Shown one piece after another: positions 8,475-17,582 of a DNA stretch of 64,000 bases. Numbering within the stretch: the first letter of the stretch is position 1; every line of letters begins with the position of its first letter. The notes beneath the pieces were generated by a model. It made no database searches, was not told the origin of the DNA, and was given only the letters and a program-made list of their open reading frames with translations. Made by a program: the position numbers and the translations under genes. Origin of the DNA: a marine actinobacterium MedAcidi-G2B (lineage in GTDB: Bacteria > Actinomycetota > Acidimicrobiia > Acidimicrobiales > MedAcidi-G1); assembly GCA_000817115.1 (NCBI GenBank), contig JUEO01000001.1:62001-126000 (forward strand), given 5' to 3'.

Positions 8475-10945
8475 GTGAAGAGAACACAGGCGAAATAGAA
8501 GTCACTCTTAACGGTGAAAAATTTATAGCAAAACCTGGAGAGCTCTTAATTGATGCGGCCGAGAGGATGGGAACCGAAATTCCAAGATTTTGCCATCACT
8601 CTCGTCTTAAGCCAGTAGGTATGTGCCGTATGTGTCTTGTAGAAGTCGACACAGGGAGAGGTCCGAGTTTGCAGCCATCTTGCATGCTGACTTGTCAACC
8701 AGGAATGACAGTTGATACTGAATCAGAAAAGACATTAAAAGCCCAAGATGGGGTTTTAGAATTTCTTCTCATCAATCATCCTCTTGATTGTCCAATATGC
8801 GACAAGGGTGGAGAGTGTCCATTACAAGATCAGACACTCGCATATGGACCTGGTGAAAGTCGTTACATAGAGCAGAAACGTAACTTTGAAAAACCAATAC
8901 CAATCAGTGAAAATGTCTATCTCGATCGTGAAAGATGCATCCTTTGTGACCGGTGCACTCGATTTGCAGATGAAGTAGCGGGAGACAAACTTATACACTT
9001 CCAAGGACGCGGATCTCAGACTGAAGTCAACACCTTCCCTGATGAACCATTTAGCTCTTATTTCAGTGGTAACACAGTACAGATATGTCCCGTTGGAGCA
9101 CTCACCGCTCGACCATACCGATTCAAAGCCAGGCCATGGGATTTAGAAGAAGCAGAATCAACGAGCGCGTTTGACTCTGTCGGAAGTCGCATCTCCATAC
9201 ATGCTTCAAGAAATCAAGTTTTACGAATCCAAGGAGTGGACTCAGACAGCGTTAATTGGGGATGGATCTCTGATAAAGAACGATTCATATTTGAGGCTTT
9301 TAGTAATGTAGACCGTCTTGATACCCCGTTAATAAACAAAAAAGAAACTGAAAATTCGCAACAAGACAAGTCATCTTGGCCTGAATCTCTAAAAGCTGCT
9401 GCTAGTGCACTCAGGGAAACTTCCTCAGACCGAATCGCCATATTGGGAGGTTCTCGTTTAACTAATGAGTCACAGTATGCATGGACGAAAGTCGCTAAAG
9501 GGATTTTAGGAACAGACAATATAGATGCTCAGATGGGAGACGGTCTTTCCCCAGAATTTTTATTAGGGTTACCCCGTGCGACAATAAATGACGCCTGTAA
9601 ACCAGGTGGAACAATTGTCCTTTTAGGACCTGATCCAAAAGAAGAACTCGGATCGCTCTACCTTCGTCTCCGGCATGCCGTAGTGCATGACGGAGCAACC
9701 CTTATTGAACTAACTCCAACATCAACTGGATTAACTCCATATGCTGCCCACAGTCTTCGAGTCCGGCCAGGAGAAACTACTGAAGTGGTGCGGTCCATGT
9801 TTGGCGAAGGAGGAGTAGCCCCAATTGGAGGAGTAGACCCAGAAGATGCGAAAAAAGCTGGGTCACTATTACAGGCTGCAGACAGTGTCACTGTTCTACT
9901 TGGACGTTCTTCGTTAGCGGAAACCGAGGGGCCAGTAATAGATGCTGCTTTGGCATTACACGATCGTCTCGCTGATGTCCAGTTCCTTTCTTTGATACGC
10001 CGGGGAAATATTCATGGAGCATTTGACATGGGGATGGCCCCCAATTTATTACCTGGCAGAACGACTCTTATCAGCCATCAAGCGTCTATTAAAGAAATCT
10101 GGCCAACATTACCCACAACAAGAGGCCATGATGCCGTTCAAATTATTGAATCAGCAGCCGAGGGAAAAATTGATGTTCTAGTGCTATTAGGAGCAGACCC
10201 ACTTAACGATTTTCCTGATAAAAGTCTTGTCGCAGAAGCTATTGAAAAAACAAAAACCATTATTTCAGTAGATTTATTCCCAACCGATACGACCCGTAAA
10301 GCAGATATTGTGTTTCCGGCTGCTGGGCCAACAGAAATAGACGGAACTTTCACCAACTTAGAAGGACGCATAAGTCTAATTTCAAGAAAAGTTTCTCCTC
10401 CAGGTACCGCCCGCCCTGATTGGATGATCGCAGTTGATCTCGCTAGATATCTTGACAAAGATCTGGGCTTTAGCTCAGTTGAGGAGATATGGGAAGAAAT
10501 AGAAAAAATCTCCCCTATCCATCAAGACATAATTCATTCTCTATCTGAGCAATCACGAGAAGGGGTTCTCGTCAAAGGAGAGTTTGAGCTATCACGACCA
10601 GAAGAAACAAAGGTTCAAAGTCGTGATGCCTATTCATTCCGTCTGGTGGTTACGAGAACAATGTATGACCAAGGAACCTTTAACGCATATAGTCAGTCTC
10701 TTGTTGGATTAGCCCCAAAAGCCTCTCTAGGTTTCGAGCCAACTGATTTTTCTGCTTTAGGAGTAGAGGTTGGAGAAGAAGTGGAAGTGGTGGGTCCAAA
10801 GGGACCAGTTGTATTACCAGCAAAACCAGACTCAAAAGTAGCTAAGGGAACTGTTCACGTTGGGCATAACCACATAGGATTTTCTGCAACAGAACTAATT
10901 GATGCATCTGTTCCCGTAACTGACTTAACGGTGGTTTCAAAATGA
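8471..10945 (+). CDS. nuoG: NADH-quinone oxidoreductase subunit G (operon 1)
   Basis: The product is 824 aa. An N-terminal ferredoxin domain carries the [2Fe-2S] N1b site (FCHHSRLKPVGMCRMC). A His/Cys N4-N5 region follows (HPLDCPICDKGGECPLQD, then CILCDRCTRF and QICPVGA). The large molybdopterin-oxidoreductase-like domain follows. In the region where some bacteria have cluster N7 the sequence has Ser and Asp instead of Cys (TSAFDSVGS), so N7 appears absent. The C-terminal segment has the dinucleotide-like fold typical of the family but no catalytic cofactor role is expected. Confidence 0.96.
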   Translation: MSEENTGEIEVTLNGEKFIAKPGELLIDAAERMGTEIPRFCHHSRLKPVGMCRMCLVEVDTGRGPSLQPSCMLTCQPGMTVDTESEKTLKAQDGVLEFLLINHPLDCPICDKGGECPLQDQTLAYGPGESRYIEQKRNFEKPIPISENVYLDRERCILCDRCTRFADEVAGDKLIHFQGRGSQTEVNTFPDEPFSSYFSGNTVQICPVGALTARPYRFKARPWDLEEAESTSAFDSVGSRISIHASRNQVLRIQGVDSDSVNWGWISDKERFIFEAFSNVDRLDTPLINKKETENSQQDKSSWPESLKAAASALRETSSDRIAILGGSRLTNESQYAWTKVAKGILGTDNIDAQMGDGLSPEFLLGLPRATINDACKPGGTIVLLGPDPKEELGSLYLRLRHAVVHDGATLIELTPTSTGLTPYAAHSLRVRPGETTEVVRSMFGEGGVAPIGGVDPEDAKKAGSLLQAADSVTVLLGRSSLAETEGPVIDAALALHDRLADVQFLSLIRRGNIHGAFDMGMAPNLLPGRTTLISHQASIKEIWPTLPTTRGHDAVQIIESAAEGKIDVLVLLGADPLNDFPDKSLVAEAIEKTKTIISVDLFPTDTTRKADIVFPAAGPTEIDGTFTNLEGRISLISRKVSPPGTARPDWMIAVDLARYLDKDLGFSSVEEIWEEIEKISPIHQDIIHSLSEQSREGVLVKGEFELSRPEETKVQSRDAYSFRLVVTRTMYDQGTFNAYSQSLVGLAPKASLGFEPTDFSALGVEVGEEVEVVGPKGPVVLPAKPDSKVAKGTVHVGHNHIGFSATELIDASVPVTDLTVVSK

Positions 10946-12147
10946 TGATTCTTGGAACAGATCCGCTTTTAAGCGGGAACGTTGATCTCACAGTTGTATT
11001 AATTGTTCTCATGAAAGTCGGAATCGCTTTTGTATTCTTACTCGTAGCAGTCATGTTAATGATCTGGTTTGAGAGAAAACTGATCAGCGATATGCAAAAT
11101 CGAATTGGACCATCAGTAGCTGGGCCTTGGGGAATACTTCAAACACTTGCAGACGGCATCAAACTATTTTTCAAAGAAGATCTAATACCCGAGCGCTCAG
11201 ACCGGTTTGTATTCAAACTTGCTCCATATTTATCTCTTATTCCTGCATTTTTAGTTTTTGCTATTGTCCCAATCGGTGGAGATTTTCGTAATGATAATGG
11301 TGGTGTTGTTACCTGGTTTGGTCGTGAAACCTTAGTTCAAGTCGCTGATCCACCTATCGGTGTTTTATTTTTCCTCGCCATGTCTTCAATAGCTGTATAT
11401 GGAGTCATGCTTGCTGGATGGTCTTCAGGATCTAAGTACCCACTATTAGGTGCAGTTCGATCTTCTGCTCAAATGATTAGTTACGAAGCTGCCCTTGGGC
11501 TCTCAATAGCAACAGTGTTCTTAATGAGCGGAACTCTGTCAACAAATGGAATAGTTTCAGGACAGTCAACATGGAATTGGAACCTAGTTACTACCGGAGT
11601 GGTTCCATTCATAATCTTTGTTATTGCTGGAACTGCTGAACTAAACCGACCACCATTTGATCTCGTAGAAGCAGAACAAGAATTAGTCGGTGGATTCCAT
11701 ACTGAATACAGTGCTTTGCGTTTCGCCCTATTTTTTCTAGCGGAATTCATGAACGTCATAACTATGTCTGCAATAGCCGTAACACTTTTTCTTGGTGGCC
11801 CTAACGGTCCAATCCTGATCGAAGCTATTCCATGGATTTGGCCACCAATCTGGTTCTTCTTGAAAGTAGGAGTATTCCTTTTCGTCTTCGTTTGGCTTCG
11901 AGCCACCCTTCCAAGGCTTCGTTATGACCAACTCATGGATTTAGGGTGGAAGGTACTTATACCTGCATCTCTTGGCTGGTTCTTGCTTATTGCAGCACTC
12001 AATATTGCAAATGATCAAGGCTGGCAATCTTGGATAGTCATTTTGGTTGGATTAACAGCTATCAGTGTTGGAGCCTTAGCTTTAATGGCAGCTATTCGTA
12101 AAGCAAAAATGCAAAGAGCTTCTCAAGCATTTGAGGAGGCAAACTAA
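10942..12147 (+). CDS. nuoH: NADH-quinone oxidoreductase subunit H (operon 1)
   Basis: The product is 401 aa, a multi-helix membrane subunit forming most of the quinone tunnel. Conserved stretches include MQNRIGPSVAGPWG, the AELNRPPFDLVEAEQELVGG loop and FHTEYSALRFALFF. The C-terminus is longer than that of the second NuoH (343 aa) and ends in a basic/acidic tail. It overlaps nuoG by four bases and nuoI by one. Confidence 0.97.
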   Translation: MMILGTDPLLSGNVDLTVVLIVLMKVGIAFVFLLVAVMLMIWFERKLISDMQNRIGPSVAGPWGILQTLADGIKLFFKEDLIPERSDRFVFKLAPYLSLIPAFLVFAIVPIGGDFRNDNGGVVTWFGRETLVQVADPPIGVLFFLAMSSIAVYGVMLAGWSSGSKYPLLGAVRSSAQMISYEAALGLSIATVFLMSGTLSTNGIVSGQSTWNWNLVTTGVVPFIIFVIAGTAELNRPPFDLVEAEQELVGGFHTEYSALRFALFFLAEFMNVITMSAIAVTLFLGGPNGPILIEAIPWIWPPIWFFLKVGVFLFVFVWLRATLPRLRYDQLMDLGWKVLIPASLGWFLLIAALNIANDQGWQSWIVILVGLTAISVGALALMAAIRKAKMQRASQAFEEAN

Positions 12148-12743
12148 TGGGATATTTGCAAGGATTTGCAGTTACTTTTCGAAAATTATGGGAAAAAAGA
12201 GTAACCGTTCCTTATCCAGAGAGTAAGAGAGACAAACCTGCACGACTTCATGGAAGACATGTACTGAATAGATATGAAAACGGTATGGAGAAATGCATTG
12301 GATGCGAACTCTGCGCCGGAGTCTGCCCAGCAGATTGTATTTATGTTCGCGGGGCAGACAATCCAGAAAATGAACCAGTTTCACCTGGTGAGAGATATGG
12401 ATTTGTATATGAAATTAACTACCTTCGCTGTATTCACTGTGACTTATGTGTTGAAGCCTGTCCTACACAAGCAATAACTGAAACGAAACTATTTGAATTT
12501 TCATTCACTAATCGTGAAGATGCGGTCTATACCAAAGATGAATTAATCGTAGATGAGTCAACAGGGCTGCCTCAACATCTTCCTTGGGAAGACTGGCGAC
12601 CAGGAGAAGATTTACAAACCTCAGCGTGGATGAGAGCTACCTCCCCAAGCGGTTCTAGCGAATATGTTGGAAAAGTCGCTTGGGATAGCGAACTTGGCTA
12701 TGGAATACGTGCACCCGAAGACAACCAGATTGAAGAAAGCTGA
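12147..12743 (+). CDS. nuoI: NADH-quinone oxidoreductase subunit I (operon 1)
   Basis: The product is 198 aa, a peripheral arm ferredoxin subunit with two [4Fe-4S] clusters (N6a and N6b). The two motifs are CIGCELCAGVCPADC and CIHCDLCVEACPT. About 50 residues follow the ferredoxin core, including a Trp-rich PWEDWRPGED segment. The start overlaps nuoH as TAATG. Confidence 0.97.
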   Translation: MGYLQGFAVTFRKLWEKRVTVPYPESKRDKPARLHGRHVLNRYENGMEKCIGCELCAGVCPADCIYVRGADNPENEPVSPGERYGFVYEINYLRCIHCDLCVEACPTQAITETKLFEFSFTNREDAVYTKDELIVDESTGLPQHLPWEDWRPGEDLQTSAWMRATSPSGSSEYVGKVAWDSELGYGIRAPEDNQIEES

Positions 12744-12745
12744 TA

Positions 12746-13339
12746 ATGGAATTAGCTGTCTTCATCATCTGCAGTGCAATAGTTCTCTCAGGTGCATTGG
12801 GAGTTTTGATAGCAAATAATCCTGTGCATGCAGCGCTCTTTCTCGTAGAGACTTTATTTGGAATAGCCGTGCTCTTTATTTTGTTAGACGCAACTTTTTT
12901 AGCAGCCGTCCAAGTTGTTGTTTACGCAGGAGCAATTGTCATACTCTTCCTCTTTGTAATAATGCTTTTGGGTGTTGATAGAGCAGATGATCTTGGAATT
13001 GAACCAATATCTGGACAACGGCCATTGACGATAGTTATTGGATCTTCAATTTTGGGATTGATGCTCACCACACTCTTAATTTCTGTAAGTGGGCCTACAG
13101 GAACTTCCACATCGGTATCAGAAGTCTCATTAGGAGGAACTAACACCAAAAATCTTGGGGGAACTCTTTTCCATGACCACTTATTTGCAGTCGAACTTAC
13201 TGCTCTTCTGCTAACAGTTGCCATTGTTGGTGCAATAGCACTAGCTCGACGGCTCAAAGGTCCACTTCAACCAATACCAATTCTTGAAACAACTAATGAT
13301 GAAAGACCGTCACCTGAAGATAACGGGGATGTGGAGTAA
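12746..13339 (+). CDS. nuoJ: NADH-quinone oxidoreductase subunit J (operon 1)
   Basis: The product is 197 aa, a membrane subunit with about five helices. The conserved third-helix signature [19 protein letters not shown] belongs to the segment known to form a pi-bulge in complex I. The C-terminal tail is polar. It starts two bases after the nuoI stop and overlaps nuoK by one base. Confidence 0.95.
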   Translation: MELAVFIICSAIVLSGALGVLIANNPVHAALFLVETLFGIAVLFILLDATFLAAVQVVVYAGAIVILFLFVIMLLGVDRADDLGIEPISGQRPLTIVIGSSILGLMLTTLLISVSGPTGTSTSVSEVSLGGTNTKNLGGTLFHDHLFAVELTALLLTVAIVGAIALARRLKGPLQPIPILETTNDERPSPEDNGDVE

Positions 13340-13644
13340 TGGAAGTAACCACAACTTGGTATCTCGTTCTTGCAGCAGTTCTTTTTACCATAGGAGCGGT
13401 TGGCGTCCTCATACGCAGAAATCCACTTGTTCTTTTCATGTGTGTGGAATTAATGCTTAATGCCGTGACATTAACTTTTGTTGCATTTAATTCAGCTCTT
13501 GGGGGACTAGGTGGCCAGATGGCAGTTTTTTTTGCACTTGTCGTAGCCGCTGCCGAGGTAGTAATCGGATTAGCGATCATCGTCGCTATAGCTCGCAGAC
13601 AACCAACTACTGCTATTGACGACTTTTCAGGGTTGAAGGGATAA
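13339..13644 (+). CDS. nuoK: NADH-quinone oxidoreductase subunit K (operon 1)
   Basis: The product is 101 aa with three membrane helices. Both conserved buried glutamates of the proton pathway are present, in CVELMLNAV and [10 protein letters not shown]. This is the standard length for the family. It overlaps nuoJ and sits 3 bp ahead of nuoL. Confidence 0.96.
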   Translation: MEVTTTWYLVLAAVLFTIGAVGVLIRRNPLVLFMCVELMLNAVTLTFVAFNSALGGLGGQMAVFFALVVAAAEVVIGLAIIVAIARRQPTTAIDDFSGLKG

Positions 13645-13647
13645 CTG

Positions 13648-15984
13648 ATGTCTGATTTAGTTTGGTTAATCCCAATGCTCCCGCTAGTAGGTTCAATAAC
13701 TTTGTTACTCTTTGGTCGTCGCATAGGAGAACCCAGATCAGGATGGCTTGCTACCGCAACCGTACTCACCTCGTTTGCAGCAACATTAGGCATTTATATC
13801 GATCTTCTTTCACGCGACGAACATCATCGCCGAATTACTTCTTCTCTATTTACGTGGGTTCCAGCGGGAGATTTTTCCGTAGATGTCGGTTTTCTTATTG
13901 ATCCATTATCACTGACAATGTGCTTATTCATTACAGGGGTTGGAGCACTAATACATCTTTACTCCATCGGATACATGCACGGAGACCACAACTTCAGTCG
14001 ATTTTTCGCTTACTTAAATTTATTCACATTCTCCATGCTGATGTTGGTCCTTGGAGACAACCTCTTACTGACATTCTTAGGTTGGGAAGGCGTCGGCGCT
14101 TGTTCATATCTATTAATTTCTTTCTGGTTCACAGAAGAGAAAAATGCCTCAGCAGGTAAAAAAGCATTCATTACAAATCGCATCGGTGACTGGGGATTCA
14201 TGATCGCGATCTTCTTAACCTTTTTTACTTTTGGCAGCATTAATTACACAGAAGTGCTTGATACAGCAGCCTCAGGGCAGATTCTTGAATCCACAGCAAC
14301 ATTAATAGCCGTGATGTTATTTATCGGAGCGATTGGGAAATCCGCCCAGTTCCCCTTATACCTATGGTTACCTGATGCTATGGCTGGTCCAACACCAGTT
14401 TCAGCTCTTATTCACGCCGCAACCATGGTCACCTCCGGCATATACCTACTGACCAGAGTGAATCCAATACTTGCTGACGCTGCGTCATGGGTCCCAACAA
14501 TGATTGCATGGGTTGGAGTGGGGACTGCTTTATTTGCTGCCACGATTGCAGTAGCACAAAATGACATTAAAAAAGTTTTGGCATACTCCACAGTCAGTCA
14601 ACTTGGTTACATGTTTCTGGCAGTTGGGACCGGCGCATATGTAGCTGCAATATTTCACATGGTGACTCATGCGTTCTTTAAAGCGCTTCTCTTTCTTGGG
14701 TCTGGGTCAGTGATACATGGCATGAATGGTGATCAAGATATGCGGCATTATGGCGGCCTACGTCGATTCATGCCGATCACAAGCGCTACATTTATTGTCG
14801 GATGGCTAGCTATAGCCGGAGTGCCTCCCTTTTCTGGCTTTTGGTCAAAAGATGAAATACTTGCTTTTGCTTGGAATGAATCCCCAGCTCTCTGGGCGTT
14901 CGGATTACTAACCGCCGTTTTAACAGCTTTCTACATGACTAGACAGGTCGTTCTCACTTTCTTTGGTCGCTATAGATTCACTGATGCACAACCAGAAGAG
15001 ATAACAGCGGCTTGGCAAGCACGTATAGAAAAAGCCACAGAAGTAATTGCAGATCTTGCTAATGAAATTGAAAAAGTTCAGAAGGAAATAGAAGAGGCAC
15101 GTTCACAAGCTGAGACTGCTAGAACAAAATTAAGTGAAGCACAAAAAGCTGTAAATGAACTAGTCCCTAATGATGACACTGAATCAGACCCCGAAGCTTT
15201 AGCCGCTGCTGTAATTGAAGCAGAAGACCAGGTCCTCGCTGCTGATCAGAAGCTTCATGAACTCGAAAACTCCTTGCAACTTTCAGAAGAAAATTGTGAA
15301 TTAGCACAAAAAGAACTGGAAGAAATAAAGGATGAATCGGAAACCGATTCTTCAGTATCGAATTCCATTCTTGATGATGCTCCAGACACCAGCAAAATCC
15401 AAGAGTACTTACCAACAGAAGTCAAAGAACGAATTGAACATCACCCTCATGAGTCTCCGTGGACAATGACCCTCCCTTTAGTAATCCTTGCTGGACTAGC
15501 CACAGTGGCTGGTTTGATCCAGCTTCCATTCTCAGGAACGCTCAAACGACTTGAACATTGGTTAGAACCAACTTTATTTGGTAACGAAGTTCACTTGCAT
15601 GTTGAAACTAGCACGATGTGGATATTGGCAGTAGTAGCCATCATTGGTGGACTTATTGGGATCTCAATCGCAATCATGACGTATCAAAAGAAACGTATTC
15701 GCTATGCAATTTTCGAGCAGCCTCTATTAGCTGATGCTTGGACCGTTGATAAGAAAGTGTCTGATTTTATGGGAGGGCCAGGAATTAAAGGATTCAAAGC
15801 GGTTTCTTCATTTGATAGTCGAGTGATTGACGGTGCTGTTAATGGAGTCGCAAGACTCATCAAATGGAAATCTAAATCCGTTCAAAAAATCCAAAACGGT
15901 TTCATAAGGACTTATGCAGCTTTGATAGGAGTCGGAGTTGTTGCTTTGCTCTGCTGGTTTTTAGTGAGGTCAAATATTTTATGA
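13648..15984 (+). CDS. nuoL: NADH-quinone oxidoreductase subunit L with coiled-coil insert (operon 1)
   Basis: The product is 778 aa, an antiporter-like proton-pumping subunit. The glutamate helix WEGVGACSYLL and the lysine/proline segment LWLPDAMAGPTPVSALIHAA are intact. Residues about 449-597, between two membrane helices in the C-terminal half (after TFFGRYRF, before HHPHESPW), form a hydrophilic Glu/Lys/Ala/Gln-rich heptad-like stretch that looks like a long coiled coil. Typical NuoL proteins are about 610-650 aa and have a short loop here. The insert keeps the reading frame and the same base composition as its surroundings. Confidence 0.96.
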   Translation: MSDLVWLIPMLPLVGSITLLLFGRRIGEPRSGWLATATVLTSFAATLGIYIDLLSRDEHHRRITSSLFTWVPAGDFSVDVGFLIDPLSLTMCLFITGVGALIHLYSIGYMHGDHNFSRFFAYLNLFTFSMLMLVLGDNLLLTFLGWEGVGACSYLLISFWFTEEKNASAGKKAFITNRIGDWGFMIAIFLTFFTFGSINYTEVLDTAASGQILESTATLIAVMLFIGAIGKSAQFPLYLWLPDAMAGPTPVSALIHAATMVTSGIYLLTRVNPILADAASWVPTMIAWVGVGTALFAATIAVAQNDIKKVLAYSTVSQLGYMFLAVGTGAYVAAIFHMVTHAFFKALLFLGSGSVIHGMNGDQDMRHYGGLRRFMPITSATFIVGWLAIAGVPPFSGFWSKDEILAFAWNESPALWAFGLLTAVLTAFYMTRQVVLTFFGRYRFTDAQPEEITAAWQARIEKATEVIADLANEIEKVQKEIEEARSQAETARTKLSEAQKAVNELVPNDDTESDPEALAAAVIEAEDQVLAADQKLHELENSLQLSEENCELAQKELEEIKDESETDSSVSNSILDDAPDTSKIQEYLPTEVKERIEHHPHESPWTMTLPLVILAGLATVAGLIQLPFSGTLKRLEHWLEPTLFGNEVHLHVETSTMWILAVVAIIGGLIGISIAIMTYQKKRIRYAIFEQPLLADAWTVDKKVSDFMGGPGIKGFKAVSSFDSRVIDGAVNGVARLIKWKSKSVQKIQNGFIRTYAALIGVGVVALLCWFLVRSNIL

Positions 15985-17582
15985 GCACCGCACTTCTTGC
16001 TTCGTCGACCTCAAGCAGTTTTCCTGTTTTACCGTCACTAATAATAATTCCCCTTATTGGGGCGTTATTAGTTGCGGTAACTTCTCGCCAGAGACCAGAA
16101 CTATTGAAACTTATTGCTGTCATAACATCTGTGACTACAGGGGCTATCTCAATTTGGCTTTTATCAGCATTCGATTCAACCCCTGGGTCTGCCGAATTTC
16201 AATTCGGCAGCCAGCAACAATGGTTATCAGACCTCGGTATTTCATGGACTTTTGGAATCGATGGAATCTCTTTATTCTTAGTTGTCCTAACTGGGGTGCT
16301 TTTCCCACTAGCCCTTCTTGCTACCAACCCAGAACACAGCAATAGAGCATGGTATGGCTGGCTTTTAGTTCTAGAGGCAGGCGTCATGGGAGTATTTGTC
16401 AGTCTTGATTTAGTCATGTTTTTCTTGTGTTTCGAAGCAGTTCTGGTCCCAATGTATTTCCTCATTGGGCGGTGGGGTCATGACAATCGAACTTATGCAG
16501 CCACAAAGTTTTTTCTCTACACCATGGCTGGTTCTGCACTTATGCTGGTCGGAATTCTTGCTTTAGCATTTCTCCATGCTGAGGCAACAGGTGGATCAAT
16601 TACATTTGACCTCGTAGAGATCGCAGAGGCTCAAAGTTTGGCAACCACGACTGCAAGATGGGTGTTCTTATCTTTCGCACTTGGTTTTGCGGTAAAAGTC
16701 CCAATCTTTCCGTTACACACTTGGTTGCCAGATGCGCATACCGAAGCTCCTACTGCAGGATCAGTTATTCTTGCTGGTGTTTTACTCAAGCTCGGAACAT
16801 ATGGCTTTTTAAGATTTGGTTTGTATCTATTTCCTGAAGCATCGCATTATTTCGCACCAGTATTTCTAACTCTGGGAGTAATAGGGATTCTTTATGGCGC
16901 AGTGGTAGCAACCATGCAGAAAGACCTTAAGCGTCTTGTTGCTTATTCATCTGTTGCACATCTTGGTTTCATAGTCCTTGGAACTTTTGCTCTCAATACA
17001 GAGGGTATTACAGGTGGACTTTTACAAATGATCAACCATGGCATATCAACTAGCGCCCTTTTCTTACTAGTGGGAATGATTTACGAACGGACACACACAC
17101 GACAAATACAAGAATTAGGGGGCCTTCAACGGTCGGCTCCACTTATGGCAGGAATTTTCACACTGGTCATGCTTTCTTCAATAGGACTACCAGGGTTAAA
17201 TGGTTTTGTCGGAGAGTTCCTTATTCTCCTCGGAGTTTTCAATGCTCACCGTTGGTGGGCAGTAGTTGCAACAATTGGAGTCGTTCTCGCTGCCTTATAT
17301 TTACTTTGGGCTTATCAACGAGTATTCCATGGTCCAACAAAAGAAGATAAAGAAGATATACGAGATTTATCTCTAAAAGAAAAACTAGTTCTTGGGCCTC
17401 TTGTTGCTCTAATTATTTTTATGGGCGTTTACCCTCGTCCAGTTATAGAACGTATGGAACCTGCAGTGGATGCACTCATTGAACACATTGAGACTCACGT
17501 CGATGAGTTCCGTGAGCCAATTACTCAAAAGGGATCAAGTATCGGGGAGAGTAATTCCTCTGATCATGGAGTGGACGAATGA
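15981..17582 (+). CDS. nuoM: NADH-quinone oxidoreductase subunit M (operon 1)
   Basis: The product is 533 aa, an antiporter-like membrane subunit. The proton-channel Glu in FEAVLVPMYFLIGRWG and the Lys/His/Pro segment KVPIFPLHTWLPDAHTEAPT are intact. It overlaps nuoL and nuoN by four bases each. The soluble tail of about 35 residues is acidic. Confidence 0.97.
   Translation: MSTALLASSTSSSFPVLPSLIIIPLIGALLVAVTSRQRPELLKLIAVITSVTTGAISIWLLSAFDSTPGSAEFQFGSQQQWLSDLGISWTFGIDGISLFLVVLTGVLFPLALLATNPEHSNRAWYGWLLVLEAGVMGVFVSLDLVMFFLCFEAVLVPMYFLIGRWGHDNRTYAATKFFLYTMAGSALMLVGILALAFLHAEATGGSITFDLVEIAEAQSLATTTARWVFLSFALGFAVKVPIFPLHTWLPDAHTEAPTAGSVILAGVLLKLGTYGFLRFGLYLFPEASHYFAPVFLTLGVIGILYGAVVATMQKDLKRLVAYSSVAHLGFIVLGTFALNTEGITGGLLQMINHGISTSALFLLVGMIYERTHTRQIQELGGLQRSAPLMAGIFTLVMLSSIGLPGLNGFVGEFLILLGVFNAHRWWAVVATIGVVLAALYLLWAYQRVFHGPTKEDKEDIRDLSLKEKLVLGPLVALIIFMGVYPRPVIERMEPAVDALIEHIETHVDEFREPITQKGSSIGESNSSDHGVDE

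Noticed and set aside
13648-15984. NuoL1 as a gene fusion with an unrelated protein
   Set aside because: The insert lies inside the membrane domain with NuoL sequence on both sides, so it is an internal insertion.
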